A stretch of DNA of 64,000 nucleotides, from NCBI GenBank assembly GCA_002338655.1, contig DDIU01000020.1, forward strand, positions 1-64,000, read 5' to 3'. Of this stretch, positions 36,604 through 46,121 are shown in pieces; position 1 is the stretch's first letter, and each line of letters opens with the position of its first letter. Source of the stretch: Flammeovirgaceae bacterium UBA1842 (lineage in GTDB: Bacteria; Bacteroidota; Bacteroidia; Cytophagales; Cyclobacteriaceae). The notes under the pieces were generated by a model, which saw only the letters and a program-made list of their open reading frames with translations, had not been told where the DNA came from and ran no database searches. The position numbers and the translations under genes were made by a program.

Positions 36604-37203
36604 ATGAATTTTTTAGCTCATATCTACTTGTCAGGAAACAATGAAAAATTGATGATTGGCAACTTCATTGGAGATTTTGTAAAAGGCAACCAACTTAATG
36701 ACTTCGAGTTGGAAATAAAACAAGGTATTCACCTTCACAGAGCCATTGACGAATATACTGATCAACACCCAATCGTATCACAAAGTAAGGATAGGTTACG
36801 AGCAAAATATCGTCATTACTCAGGTGTTATCACTGACGTTTTTTATGATCATTTTTTAGCTAAAAATTGGGACGTTTATCATCCAAAGCCATTGTTAGAG
36901 TTCACACTGGACACCTATAAGAAAATTCAAGGCTATAGTGAAATCCTTCCCAAAGGAGCCAGGTATATGCTTCCATACATGATTGAAAACAATTGGCTTT
37001 ATAATTATTCCAAAGTGGAAGGGATAAACAAAGCATTGTCAGGAATGGCCAACCGAACTAAATTTCATTCTAAAATGGAACAGGCAGTCGAGGATTTGAA
37101 GATCAATTATGAAGCCTTTGATAAAGAATTTAATTTATTTTTTGTTGAGTTAAAAGCATTTGTTAGCAACTGGATAGCCGTTGAAAAAGACAAAATATCG
37201 TAG
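36604..37203 (+). CDS. Acyl carrier protein phosphodiesterase (AcpH family)
   Basis: A 199-residue protein of the AcpH/DUF479 family, whose E. coli member removes the phosphopantetheine arm from acyl carrier protein. The start MNFLAHIYLSG, then GNFIGDFVKG and GIHLHRAIDEYTD (His/Asp metal-binding residues) and TDVFYDHFLAKNW, are all family signatures. It is followed after 42 nt by a small conserved hypothetical gene. Confidence 0.9.
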   Translation: MNFLAHIYLSGNNEKLMIGNFIGDFVKGNQLNDFELEIKQGIHLHRAIDEYTDQHPIVSQSKDRLRAKYRHYSGVITDVFYDHFLAKNWDVYHPKPLLEFTLDTYKKIQGYSEILPKGARYMLPYMIENNWLYNYSKVEGINKALSGMANRTKFHSKMEQAVEDLKINYEAFDKEFNLFFVELKAFVSNWIAVEKDKIS

Positions 37204-37245
37204 CTTTGTACTTTAAATAATTGATTAATAACCTCCCGTTCTACA

Positions 37246-37614
37246 ATGAACAACGATCCAGAATTAAACGGTAAATATTTAGGCTCAATATCCCAAGATT
37301 TTGTAGTGATTTCTGATACACTAAAGGAAGCTTCATATCAAATAAGAAAGAATGACTTCTCCGAGCACCCAATATTCCCTATTTCAAAATTTGAATTGCC
37401 AATAGGGCAATTGCTAATAGCCAAGGAAGAACTAGCAACGAACTGGAATTATAACGCTTCTTTTTTGGACGAATTCGTTCAGCGTGAAATTGTGAGTCCT
37501 GAGAAAGTCGAGCAATTTAAAATAAACTACAAAGATCCTGATGAATTTTGCTGTCTGTTTGTGGTAGATGATGACTTCACCAACTTTGTATACATCCCTT
37601 ATCCTGAAGATTAA
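37246..37614 (+). CDS. Conserved hypothetical protein
   Basis: A 122-residue acidic cytosolic protein with no signal, membrane segment or recognised domain. The C-terminus is rich in Asp and aromatic residues (DEFCCLFVVDDDFTNFVYIPYPED). It may be cotranscribed with the AcpH gene 42 nt upstream. Its stop overlaps convergently with the stop of thiL. Confidence 0.7.
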   Translation: MNNDPELNGKYLGSISQDFVVISDTLKEASYQIRKNDFSEHPIFPISKFELPIGQLLIAKEELATNWNYNASFLDEFVQREIVSPEKVEQFKINYKDPDEFCCLFVVDDDFTNFVYIPYPED

Positions 37615-38645
37615 GCTTTCAAATGGCTCCAGCCCTGGGCAGTAATATCTACTAAATTGTCTCCTTTAGTTGCCATCTTACAGCCTTTTTCTTTCTCGTG
37701 CATAAATCCTATCAAATGGATATCTTGATGATTTTTAACCTTTTCAAAGTCTGTTTGGCTAATGGTAAACAATAATTCATAATCCTCACCGCCATTAAGT
37801 GCTGCTGTTGTGGAATCAAGTGTCAGTTCAAAGCCAGTATCATAGGTTTGTTTATCAATAGGGAGTTTATCTTCAAAAATCTGAAGTCCTAACCCAGAGG
37901 CTTTTGAAAGGTGTAACAATTCCGATCCCAAACCGTCAGAAATGTCTATCATAGAGGTAGGCAAGATGCCTAGCTCCTTGAGTTCATGAACGATATCCAT
38001 TCTGGCTTCCGCTTTTAACTGCCTTTGAACTATGTAATCATATTTTTCAAGTTGGGGTTGCATTTCCGGGTTGGTAAGAAAAACCTGCTTTTCCCTTTCC
38101 AACACCTGTAACCCCATATAAGCTGCCCCTAAATCACCGGAAACACAAAGAATATCATTCAACTTTGCGCCTGAACGATAGGTAATCTTGTCCTTTGATA
38201 CAGTACCAATTGCCGTAATTGAAATAACCAATCCACTAGTAGAAGAGGTGGTATCACCCCCCACTAAATCTACCTTATAAGCCTCACAAGCGGCATTAAT
38301 GCCTGCATATAATGCATCTATGGCTTCCAAAGAAAACCGATTGCTCAACCCTATACTTACTGTAATTTGTGTAGGAACCCCATTCATAGCCGCTATGTCC
38401 GAAACATTGACAGCAACTGCTTTATAACCAAGATGAGTGAGGGGCACATATGACAAATCGAAATGAATGCCTTCCATTAACATATCGGTCGATATCAGCG
38501 TGTAATGGTCTCCACTATCAATAACCGCTGCATCATCTCCGATCCCTTTGACAGTACTTTCACCATTTGTTTTAACACCTTTTTCTATACGTTCAATCAA
38601 TCCAAACTCTCCCAAATCAACCAATTCTGTCCTATTTTCAGCCAT
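37611..38645 (-). CDS. thiL: Thiamine-monophosphate kinase
   Basis: A 344-residue enzyme that phosphorylates thiamine monophosphate to the active cofactor thiamine diphosphate. It belongs to the PurM-like ATP-binding superfamily. Signatures are GIGDDAAVID (about residues 36-45), STDMLMEGIHFD, AVNVSDIAAMNG, LVGGDTTSS and ISDGLGSEL. No TPP riboswitch is seen upstream. A TAACTTTG -7-like element occurs on the minus strand about 55 nt before the start. Confidence 0.95.
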   Translation of the reverse strand: MAENRTELVDLGEFGLIERIEKGVKTNGESTVKGIGDDAAVIDSGDHYTLISTDMLMEGIHFDLSYVPLTHLGYKAVAVNVSDIAAMNGVPTQITVSIGLSNRFSLEAIDALYAGINAACEAYKVDLVGGDTTSSTSGLVISITAIGTVSKDKITYRSGAKLNDILCVSGDLGAAYMGLQVLEREKQVFLTNPEMQPQLEKYDYIVQRQLKAEARMDIVHELKELGILPTSMIDISDGLGSELLHLSKASGLGLQIFEDKLPIDKQTYDTGFELTLDSTTAALNGGEDYELLFTISQTDFEKVKNHQDIHLIGFMHEKEKGCKMATKGDNLVDITAQGWSHLKA

Positions 38646-38788
38646 TATGCTATTTTTTATTCTGTTAACCCATCGCCAATATCAGCATTTCGTCCAGCAA
38701 AGTTACGTGATATCTATTATCACAACTATTTGTGGTGACAAAAATACAGTTTAAGGGTATTAAGGTACAGAAACAAAGAAGAATCGTG

Positions 38789-38971
38789 ATGAAAGCAGTA
38801 TTTAAAAACTTAATGTTAATTGGTTTAATATTCACAATATTTGCAGCATGCGGGCCTAGACCCCAATATAAAACCGCACTTGGGAAAAAGAAGTTGAAAC
38901 ATTACAATTCAGTCCAGTTCGGCAAAGAAAAGCCAAAAACAATCAAGAGTTTTAAGAGAAATAACCGCTAG
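38789..38971 (+). CDS. Very small lipoprotein
   Basis: A 60-residue product with a hydrophobic signal (NLMLIGLIFTIFA) and lipobox AAC-G at about residue 20, leaving a mature basic peptide of about 40 residues rich in Lys and Arg. Function is unknown. ATG 38789 follows a GTG and gives the full signal; upstream extension is not supported. The stop overlaps convergently with the epimerase gene. Confidence 0.65.
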   Translation: MKAVFKNLMLIGLIFTIFAACGPRPQYKTALGKKKLKHYNSVQFGKEKPKTIKSFKRNNR

Positions 38972-39369
38972 ACAATTTCTTGGCACAGTTCAATTAGAAC
39001 CCCATTAGTGGATTTTGGATGCAAAAAACAAACTAATTTATTGTCTGCTCCTTTTTTTGGCACTTCATTCAATAGTGTAAATCCCTCCGCTGCCAGACGT
39101 TTCATCTCAGCAATGATATCTTTTACTTCATAGGCAATATGGTGTATGCCTTCGCCTTTCTTTGCTATAAATTTAGCAATTGGAGAGGATTCGTTAGTCG
39201 CTTCCAATAGTTCAATCTTAGATTCCCCCATTCGGAAAAAGGATGTTTTTACGGCTTCAGAGGCCACTTCTTCCAATTTATAGGGTTCTTTGTCAAAAAG
39301 CTTACTAAAAAGCTTGTTCGATTCTTCAATATCTTTTACTGCTATTCCAATATGTTCTACCTTAAGCAT
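38968..39369 (-). CDS. mce: Methylmalonyl-CoA epimerase
   Basis: A 133-residue glyoxalase/VOC-fold enzyme that racemises methylmalonyl-CoA between the propionyl-CoA carboxylase and mutase steps. The two beta-alpha-beta-beta-beta halves each supply metal ligands: VEHIGIAVKD (His5) and GEGIHHIAYEVKD, with a Glu in GVLIELCQE. The length matches the family. It stands alone here; mutase genes are not in the window. Confidence 0.93.
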   Translation of the reverse strand: MLKVEHIGIAVKDIEESNKLFSKLFDKEPYKLEEVASEAVKTSFFRMGESKIELLEATNESSPIAKFIAKKGEGIHHIAYEVKDIIAEMKRLAAEGFTLLNEVPKKGADNKLVCFLHPKSTNGVLIELCQEIV

Positions 39370-39403
39370 AGTTTAAATTTTTAACTAATGTCAATCAAAT
39401 GAC

Positions 39404-39448
39404 TAACTTTGCCTAAAGTTTGAAACTTTTTGCAGTGAGCAAAAGTTT
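39404..39448 (+). promoter_or_regulatory. Possible promoter and 5' leader hairpin upstream of the gene at 39491
   Basis: A TAACTTTG -7-like element (39404-39411) is followed by a hairpin whose arms 39423-39433 and 39439-39448 pair with one bulged base around AGTGA. The -33 match is poor (TTAA). Confidence 0.35.
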
Positions 39449-39490
39449 TAACTTAAATTTATTTCGTCAGACTACCATAATATTGACATA

Positions 39491-39904
39491 ATGATGGATA
39501 CAATAAGTGATGTACACGTTGAGGCCGCAAGGATTCAAAAAGAAATAAAGAGCCATTTGGGCCTACGTAGCAATGCGCTAATATTTGAGTACAGTAAGTT
39601 CGAGGGTAAAACCAAGCTTGATCTTATAACAATTAATCCGAGACATAATCAATCGTTTTTATTTCATACTGAGCAGGGATTTGACAAAATAGATGCGTTG
39701 AAGAAAATGCTAGAGTATGTTGAAAATTATAAAGAAAAAGAAAGTCCTTACACCATTCAGTGGATAGCAAAGGGCGAAAACAAAGAACTCCATACTTCCT
39801 ATTTCCGAGCATCTAGCATCTATGATGCGCTGGATAAATTATATTATGGAAGGGATAGCAATACAATTACTGTATTTAGTGTTATTTTAAATCCGGTAGC
39901 TTAA
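39491..39904 (+). CDS. Conserved hypothetical protein
   Basis: A 137-residue cytosolic protein with no recognised domain, beginning MMDTISDVHVEAARIQKEIK; two adjacent start codons are possible. It lies 10 nt upstream of the IscA-like gene and is probably cotranscribed with it, which hints at a role near Fe-S metabolism but does not establish one. The mixed alpha/beta pattern with the motif SYFRASSIYDALDKLYY has no cysteine ligands of its own. Confidence 0.7.
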   Translation: MMDTISDVHVEAARIQKEIKSHLGLRSNALIFEYSKFEGKTKLDLITINPRHNQSFLFHTEQGFDKIDALKKMLEYVENYKEKESPYTIQWIAKGENKELHTSYFRASSIYDALDKLYYGRDSNTITVFSVILNPVA

Positions 39905-39914
39905 TTTTATAATT

Positions 39915-40241
39915 ATGATAAGTGTAACAGATAAAGCCAAAAATAGAATAGTAGAGTTGAGAGGACAGGAGGGCAAATCTGATGACCATAACATCAGGGT
40001 GTTGGTGCAAGGTGGCGGTTGTTCTGGACTCATGTATGATTTAAAGTTTGACTCGGCAATTGAACAAAGCGATGAGGTATTTGAAGATCAAGGTATAAAG
40101 ATATTAGTCGATAAAAAGAGTTTATTATATCTACTAGGAACAACTTTAGATTTCTCAGATGGACTGAATGGTAAAGGGTTCCAATTCATTAACCCAAATG
40201 CTACAAGAACTTGTGGCTGTGGTGAAAGTTTTTCAGTTTAA
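39915..40241 (+). CDS. HesB/IscA-family iron-sulfur assembly protein
   Basis: A 108-residue A-type carrier that receives Fe-S clusters from the scaffold and passes them to target proteins. The three conserved cysteines are visible: one in VQGGGCSGLMYDL (about residue 36) and two in the C-terminal TCGCGESF. It could be ErpA-, IscA- or SufA-like. No other suf or isc genes are near. Confidence 0.92.
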   Translation: MISVTDKAKNRIVELRGQEGKSDDHNIRVLVQGGGCSGLMYDLKFDSAIEQSDEVFEDQGIKILVDKKSLLYLLGTTLDFSDGLNGKGFQFINPNATRTCGCGESFSV

Positions 40242-40250
40242 TTTATTTTG

Positions 40251-40283
40251 ATTCACAGGGTGACTTTGAGTCACCCTGTGAAT
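40251..40283. terminator. Hairpin between convergent genes
   Basis: ATTCACAGGGTGAC (40251-40264) and GTCACCCTGTGAAT (40270-40283) are perfectly complementary over 14 bp around TTTGA. It lies between convergent genes, but no strong T-run follows on either strand. Confidence 0.75.
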
Positions 40284-40288
40284 ACCCA

Positions 40289-40711
40289 CTATTCCAATAC
40301 CGCTATACATTTTAACTCAATACCTATCGGTGTTGGGAGTGCATTTACCTCCACTGTGGTTCTGCAAGGCTGATTGTCCTTAAAATATTCTGCATAAATG
40401 GCATTGTACTTTTTAAAATCATCTTTCATGTTGGTCAAAAAGACAGTAACATCTACCAATTTGTCCCAACTGCTTCCTGAAGCCTCCAACACGAGCCGAA
40501 CATTGTTAAATACAGAATGACACTGCGCTTCTATGTCATAAGATTTGATATTGCCATCAGCACCTAATACCACACCGGGAATTTCTTTTGTCCCTCGTTT
40601 TCTGGGTCCAACACCCGATAGGAATAGTAGGTTGCCTACTTTTCTAGCATGGGGGTAGAGCCCTACGGGTTCAGGTGCTTTTTCAGAGTTACTTATGCTT
40701 TTTTCATCCAT
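40289..40711 (-). CDS. RidA/YjgF/YER057c family protein
   Basis: A 140-residue trimeric enamine/imine deaminase family member. GLYPHARKVGNLLFLSGVGP, VFNNVRLVLEASGSSWDKLVDVTVFLTNM and PCRTTVEVNALP contain the family's conserved Gly, Asn and Arg; the Arg in CRTTVEV matches the active-site arginine that binds the substrate carboxylate. The N-terminal SKAPEP-like start and ending in CIAVLE suggest a RidA-related subfamily (2-aminomuconate deaminase type) rather than classical RidA. It lies 15 nt downstream of an FtsX-type permease gene. Confidence 0.88.
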   Translation of the reverse strand: MDEKSISNSEKAPEPVGLYPHARKVGNLLFLSGVGPRKRGTKEIPGVVLGADGNIKSYDIEAQCHSVFNNVRLVLEASGSSWDKLVDVTVFLTNMKDDFKKYNAIYAEYFKDNQPCRTTVEVNALPTPIGIELKCIAVLE

Positions 40712-40726
40712 CTTGCTATTATTTAC

Positions 40727-43114
40727 TTATTCACTCCTCAAGGCTTTCACTGGGTTGGCCATAGCGGCTTTAACGGTATGGAAGCCTACAGTAAGCAAAG
40801 TAATGAATAGTGCCAGAATAGCCGACAGAATAAACGTAAAAACTTCATCGTTGAGATTAATTTTATAAGCAAAAGCCTGAAGCCAATTACTCATGAAGTA
40901 ATAAGCAACCGGAAATGCAATAATCGTTGCTATCACCACCAATAATAAAAATTCCTTCGAAACTAAAAATACAATGGATTGTAAACTTGCTCCAATCACT
41001 TTTCTAATTCCTATCTCCTTGGTGCGCTGCTCAGTTGTAAACGATGTAAGGCCTAGTAATCCTAAACAAGCAATAACTATAGTAAGTGAAGAAAATATGG
41101 TAAAAATTGTACCTCTTCTTTGGTCAGCTGCATATTGAGAATCAAAATCCTGATCTAGGAATTTATACTCGAAGGGCTGGTTTGGAAATACCGTTTTCCA
41201 GTCACTCTCCACATTTTTTACCAAAGCTGGAACATCCTTAGTATCCATTTTGATATAAGTGAAGTAATTATTTTTTCTGTACATCACCATTAAGGGCTCA
41301 ATTTCATCATAAAGTGAATTTTGATTATAGTCTTTAATCACACCCACTACTTTTTTTACTACGACAGTATCCCTTGAGGGGATTTCAAATTTTTTACCTA
41401 ACGGCTCTGTCCATGCCATACGATCTACCATAGCTTCATTGACCAAGACGGCTTCTATGGTATCGGAAAGTATGTCTCTCGAAAAATCACGGCCTTCAAC
41501 TATGGTCATACCTAAGGTGGAAAGATAGTCGAAATCGGCAGCAAAAAAGTCTACTCCTTTTTCCATCATTTCCCCGTCATTGGATTCTACATTGAAAATA
41601 ACCTTACCCACATTACTTCCTGGTGTAGTAGAAGCAGTTGCCACATTTACCACTCCTGGCAGTTGCATCCAGCTATTCCTAAGTACACCCAACTTATTTC
41701 TCAATTCCTGACCTGGCACTTCCAGCCTAAGTACTTGTTCCTTATTAAAACCAAGGTCTTTATCTCTTAAAAAATTCAGCTGATTAAAAACCACTAAAGT
41801 GGAAATGAGCATAAAAATTGAAATACTGAATTGTAAAACCACCAATATCTTACGGATAATGGAATTGCCCCCTTGCCTTGAAGATCGCCCTTTCAATACT
41901 TCCGCTGGGTTAAACCTTGAAAGATAAAAAGCTGGGTAGCTTCCTCCCACTATGCCTACAAGAAATACTATGCCTATCAGCACAATGATCACATTACCTT
42001 GGAACAAATAGGAATAACTGATAGATTTATTAGCTAAGTCATTGAAATACGGTAGCAACAGGTAGATTGCTCCTAAGCTTACGAGTAAGGATAATAAGGT
42101 CAGCAACAATGATTCGGTAATAAATTGGCTGATTAATTGCCCCCTCAAAGAGCCCATCACTTTACGAATACCCACTTCCTTGGCTCGCTTAAAAGATCTT
42201 GCCGTAGCCAAATTCATATAGTTAATACTGGCAATGATTAACATAAATGCCGCTACAATCGAGAATATATAGATGTACGAGATGTCCCCACCCTCTTCTG
42301 CTTCATCCTGAATTTTTGAGTGTAAATGGATGTCAGTTATTTTTTGCAATTCATAGCTAATGGATATTCCCATTCTTTCAAAAATGGGATTCACGTTTTT
42401 GACAATGATACTATCCAGACTTGGTTGGAAGTCATGTGGATCATACCCATCAGGGAATTGCAAATAGGTAAAAACACCAAAATTTCCCCAACTGCCACGG
42501 TATTCGGGGGCACTGTTTCTGGAAATCAAAGCATCAAAACGAAAATGGGAGTTTTGGGGTACATCTTTAATTACCCCTGTTATATTATATTGCTTGTTTT
42601 CAGGATCAGTCAAAGCCTTATTCAGACAATCGGTTGTACCAAAATATTTTATGGCCACAGACTCCGTTAGTACCAACGAATTCGGATTATCCAAAGCTGT
42701 TTCTTTGTCACCCTCCAAAAATTCATAGGTGAACATATCAAATACCGTGGAGTCTGCTAAGTAAAACTCCTCTTCATTGAAAGACTTATCTTCATACTTG
42801 TAAAGTGTGCGTCCTGAGCCGAAAAAGCGTACTGCATTTACTACCTGCGTATTGTTTTCACGTACTTCATCTGCCAAAGGTATTTGGGCCACTGCCCACG
42901 TAAAGGAATTGTCAGGTTCTTTAATGTTGGAAACCACCCGATAAATATTATCTGCATTTGTATTGTACCTATCATAGCTGAGTTCATCAAGTACATATAG
43001 GAGCAAAAATATACTACAGGTAATCCCTATAGCCAATCCGACAATATTAATTGTACTGTATCCTTTTTCCTTAAGGATATTTCTAACGGAAATCTTAATA
43101 AGATTCTTAAGCAT
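40727..43114 (-). CDS. MacB/FtsX-type ABC transporter permease, double-module
   Basis: A 795-residue inner-membrane protein. TM1 is near residues 20-40 (GLAIGITCSIFLLLYVL), followed by a large periplasmic MacB_PCD domain and three TM helices with the FtsX signature FKRAKEVGIRKVMGS (about 310-420). Another TM and a second periplasmic domain come next, then three final helices with EQRTKEIGIRKVIGAS (about 680-790). Such 800-residue permeases are common in Bacteroidota and work with a separate ATPase, often in mechanotransmission. No ATPase gene adjoins. It is similar in layout to the product at 57665-60100. Confidence 0.88.
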   Translation of the reverse strand: MLKNLIKISVRNILKEKGYSTINIVGLAIGITCSIFLLLYVLDELSYDRYNTNADNIYRVVSNIKEPDNSFTWAVAQIPLADEVRENNTQVVNAVRFFGSGRTLYKYEDKSFNEEEFYLADSTVFDMFTYEFLEGDKETALDNPNSLVLTESVAIKYFGTTDCLNKALTDPENKQYNITGVIKDVPQNSHFRFDALISRNSAPEYRGSWGNFGVFTYLQFPDGYDPHDFQPSLDSIIVKNVNPIFERMGISISYELQKITDIHLHSKIQDEAEEGGDISYIYIFSIVAAFMLIIASINYMNLATARSFKRAKEVGIRKVMGSLRGQLISQFITESLLLTLLSLLVSLGAIYLLLPYFNDLANKSISYSYLFQGNVIIVLIGIVFLVGIVGGSYPAFYLSRFNPAEVLKGRSSRQGGNSIIRKILVVLQFSISIFMLISTLVVFNQLNFLRDKDLGFNKEQVLRLEVPGQELRNKLGVLRNSWMQLPGVVNVATASTTPGSNVGKVIFNVESNDGEMMEKGVDFFAADFDYLSTLGMTIVEGRDFSRDILSDTIEAVLVNEAMVDRMAWTEPLGKKFEIPSRDTVVVKKVVGVIKDYNQNSLYDEIEPLMVMYRKNNYFTYIKMDTKDVPALVKNVESDWKTVFPNQPFEYKFLDQDFDSQYAADQRRGTIFTIFSSLTIVIACLGLLGLTSFTTEQRTKEIGIRKVIGASLQSIVFLVSKEFLLLVVIATIIAFPVAYYFMSNWLQAFAYKINLNDEVFTFILSAILALFITLLTVGFHTVKAAMANPVKALRSE

Positions 43115-43294
43115 TGTTGTTTGAGTTTGTTGAAAAATGACCTATTGGCACCGAAAATACTTAATTACAGCATTAAAATACTGTACTTAACATTATTTAA
43201 CGATTGTAATATTTGCCTTTTCGAATTAATAAGTCAATTTATATACACTCAAACAGTCGGAAAATGAATTGAACAGTAAGATTTTTGTAGTCAA

Positions 43295-44584
43295 TTAGCT
43301 ATTCATCAATTCTTCTATCTCATCAGCTTCAATTGGGATGTTGCGCATCAGGTCAAATGTTCCGTCCTTGGTGATAACCACATCATTTTCCAACCTAACC
43401 CCAAGATTTTCTTCAGGAATATAAATACCAGGCTCTACGGTAAACACCATTCCTACTTCCATCTTTTTGTAGATATTGGGAACATCATGAACATCAAGGC
43501 CAATGTGATGAGAAGTGCCATGCATGAAATATTTTTTATAGGCAGGGTTAGCTGGGTTTTGATTTTTAATGTCCGTTTTATCTATTAAGCCCAAAGACAA
43601 TAACTCCTTTTCCATGAGTTTCCCTACTTCTTTGTGGTATTCAGGAATCACATTGCCTGGCCTCAGCATTTTTGTCGCCTCTCTTTTCACCTTTAATACT
43701 GAATTATACACCGCCTTTTGACGCTTGGTATATCTACCGTTTACTGGGATACTTCGGGTCATATCGGCATTGTAATTAGCGTATTCGGCTCCCACATCCA
43801 TAAGAAGCATCTCCCCGTCATTACAAGCCTTGTTATTATCAATGTAATGCAACACACAGGCACTAGCACCGGAGGCAACTATAGGTGTATAGGCAAAGCC
43901 TCGGGATCTATTTCTGACAAATTCATGTAGATATTCTGCTTCTATTTCATATTCTGTTACACCGGGTTCTACAAAGGAAAGGATTCGTCTAAAACCTTTC
44001 TCAGTAATATCACAAGCAATTTGTAGTGCCTCTATTTCATGAGGCCCTTTAATAGCCCTAATACTATGCATAATTGGGGCTGATCGCTCATATTTATGCA
44101 ATGGATATTTGTCCTTACACCAATCGATAAATCTTCTGTCACGGGTTTGAACCTCCACAACAGCCCTGATGTGCTCGTTGGTATTTAAGTATACAAATTC
44201 TGCCTCGGCCATCAGTGTATTAAAAACATTCTCAAACTGAGAAAGCCACATAATATTTTTTACTCCTGATGTTTCGGTGGCTTCCTCCTTTGTATATTTA
44301 TGCCCTTCCCAAATAGCAATATTCTCGTTTGTCTCCTTCAGAAATAATATCTCTGAAAATGCCTTATCATAAAAATCTGGAAACAGTACCAATATACTCT
44401 CCTCCTGATCTATTCCCGAAAGGCTAAGTAAATCATTGTTCTGCCTAAAATTCATTGTGCCATCTGCATTGGTTGGCATGATGTCATTGGCATTAAAAAC
44501 AGCTAACGCTTTAGATTTCATTTGCTTTACAAAACGCTTTCTGTTTTGGATATATAAATCCTTGTTTAATGGAGTGTATTTCAT
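43295..44584 (-). CDS. pepP: Xaa-Pro aminopeptidase (aminopeptidase P family)
   Basis: A 429-residue M24 metallopeptidase that removes N-terminal residues before proline. An N-terminal creatinase-like domain is followed by the pita-bread catalytic domain. Metal ligands are seen in LMDVGAEYANYNADMTRS (two Asp), GTSHHIGLDVHDV (His), TVEPGIY (Glu) and RLENDVV (Glu). ATG 44584 gives MKYTPLNKDLY, which fits the family; an in-frame TTG at 44626 would overlap the divergent promoter region. Confidence 0.93.
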   Translation of the reverse strand: MKYTPLNKDLYIQNRKRFVKQMKSKALAVFNANDIMPTNADGTMNFRQNNDLLSLSGIDQEESILVLFPDFYDKAFSEILFLKETNENIAIWEGHKYTKEEATETSGVKNIMWLSQFENVFNTLMAEAEFVYLNTNEHIRAVVEVQTRDRRFIDWCKDKYPLHKYERSAPIMHSIRAIKGPHEIEALQIACDITEKGFRRILSFVEPGVTEYEIEAEYLHEFVRNRSRGFAYTPIVASGASACVLHYIDNNKACNDGEMLLMDVGAEYANYNADMTRSIPVNGRYTKRQKAVYNSVLKVKREATKMLRPGNVIPEYHKEVGKLMEKELLSLGLIDKTDIKNQNPANPAYKKYFMHGTSHHIGLDVHDVPNIYKKMEVGMVFTVEPGIYIPEENLGVRLENDVVITKDGTFDLMRNIPIEADEIEELMNS

Positions 44585-44647
44585 GGTGTATAATGATAAA
44601 TTCTGCTTACATGCTAGGGAAAGCAATTTTGAGTTAAATTTGCCCCA

Positions 44648-46120
44648 ATGAAGAAGCTGTTAATTATTTTGTTCTTTTTGTTGGTATGTCTGGCACCTAA
44701 CCAGGCGCAGCAAAAGTACTGGATATATCTAAAAGACAAAATAGATGATCCTAGCTGCCAAAAGAATTACATAAGTGGTAAAATCTCAGCTTTAATTATT
44801 GACAGCCTGGAATGTTATGGGGTATCACCAATCGTAAAATCCAACTGGTTAAATGCCATATCTTCACAATTGAATGAAAAGCAAATAAGTGAGATTCATG
44901 AACTTGGGTTTGTCTCAAGAATTCAAAAGCTCAATCAGAATTTGCGGGTTACCTCCACCAATTTAAGTAATGAAAACCTCTCTAAAGCACTGGGCCAAAT
45001 AAAAGCTGATACCTTAATTATGCTTGGGTTGACAGGCAAGGATGTTAAAATTGGTATTATTGATGCGGGTTTTTTAAGAGCCGATTCGGATAGCTATCTT
45101 AAAGAAATTATTGAAAATGGTCAGATCAAAGGGTACCGCAATTATATAGAACCTGATATTACCGATCCTTATGGAGGTAATAATAGTATCAATGACCACC
45201 ATGGCACATCAGTGTTTCGGGCTATAGCCGGCACTATGAATAATAATTATATTGGGTTAGCTAATGGGGCACAATATTATTTAGCCCGTACCGATCAATC
45301 CGACAAGGAATATCGTGGTGAAGAAGATTATTGGGTGGCAGCACTTGAATGGATGTATGATCAAGGGGTGAGATTGATTAATTCCTCCCTTGGATACTCT
45401 GATGGCTTTGACAACCCAAAAGAAAATTATGAACCACATGATATTGATGGGAACTCCAGTGCAATTACGAAAGCAGTTAACATTGCCGTAAAAGAAAAAG
45501 GGATGACCATCGTGCTCTCCGCTGGTAATGATGGCAATAATAAATTTGAAGTGATCTCAATCCCCGCTGATGCCGAAGACGCCATTACAGTAGGGGCAAC
45601 AGGAATAAACCATTGGGGAAAACAAGGATATAGTTCCATTGGTCCAGAGCCTTTGGCATCCATTAAACCAGAGGTCGCCTGCTATGCCACTGATGGCACT
45701 TCATTTTCAGCACCCATAATCACCGGGTTAATAGCCTGTATGATGGAATATAATCCTTCACTCACCAATGATCAGATAAAAGAATTACTGAATAAATCGT
45801 CTCATTTATATCCCTTCTCAAATAACTATCTAGGTTTTGGTGTCCCAAATGCTGAGAAAATAATGGCCTTAATGAAAGATCCTTCATTGCACTTTGGCAA
45901 TAGCAAAGAGGTAGAAGTTCATTCAAAAAACAGTTATATAATTACCTTGCCTAAAAATGACAATATAATGGCCTTTCATAAAAAGAACAAAACTATTGTA
46001 CTTGAGCAGGAAAAGTTAAAATGGAAAGATAACGCTGTGACAGTAAATCGAATTCTGAATGCAGCTTATACCACGGTCGCCACGGAAGACCACGTTTGGG
46101 AAATACACTGGGTTGACTAA
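44648..46120 (+). CDS. Secreted subtilisin-like serine protease (S8 family)
   Basis: A 490-residue protease with a signal peptide (LLIILFFLLVCLAPNQA). The catalytic triad is complete: Asp139 (GIIDAGF), His185 (DHHGTSV) and Ser354 (GTSFSAP), with oxyanion Asn293 (SAGNDG). Residues 21-115 look like a propeptide or inhibitor I9-like segment. After the catalytic domain an extra tail of about 90 residues follows that does not look like a T9SS sorting domain, so it is probably periplasmic or exported another way. Its start is 63 nt from the divergent pepP, and a TAAATTTG -7-like element lies just upstream of the ATG. Confidence 0.92.
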   Translation: MKKLLIILFFLLVCLAPNQAQQKYWIYLKDKIDDPSCQKNYISGKISALIIDSLECYGVSPIVKSNWLNAISSQLNEKQISEIHELGFVSRIQKLNQNLRVTSTNLSNENLSKALGQIKADTLIMLGLTGKDVKIGIIDAGFLRADSDSYLKEIIENGQIKGYRNYIEPDITDPYGGNNSINDHHGTSVFRAIAGTMNNNYIGLANGAQYYLARTDQSDKEYRGEEDYWVAALEWMYDQGVRLINSSLGYSDGFDNPKENYEPHDIDGNSSAITKAVNIAVKEKGMTIVLSAGNDGNNKFEVISIPADAEDAITVGATGINHWGKQGYSSIGPEPLASIKPEVACYATDGTSFSAPIITGLIACMMEYNPSLTNDQIKELLNKSSHLYPFSNNYLGFGVPNAEKIMALMKDPSLHFGNSKEVEVHSKNSYIITLPKNDNIMAFHKKNKTIVLEQEKLKWKDNAVTVNRILNAAYTTVATEDHVWEIHWVD

Positions 46121-46121
46121 A

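Noticed and set aside
38646..38788. TPP riboswitch ahead of thiL
   Set aside because: No conserved TPP-box sequence found; only a small GTGATA/TATCAC hairpin is present.
43115..43294. Sigma-54 promoter upstream of the FtsX-type permease
   Set aside because: A TTGGCAC occurs (near 43145) but on the plus strand, away from the gene, and the -12 GC element is missing.
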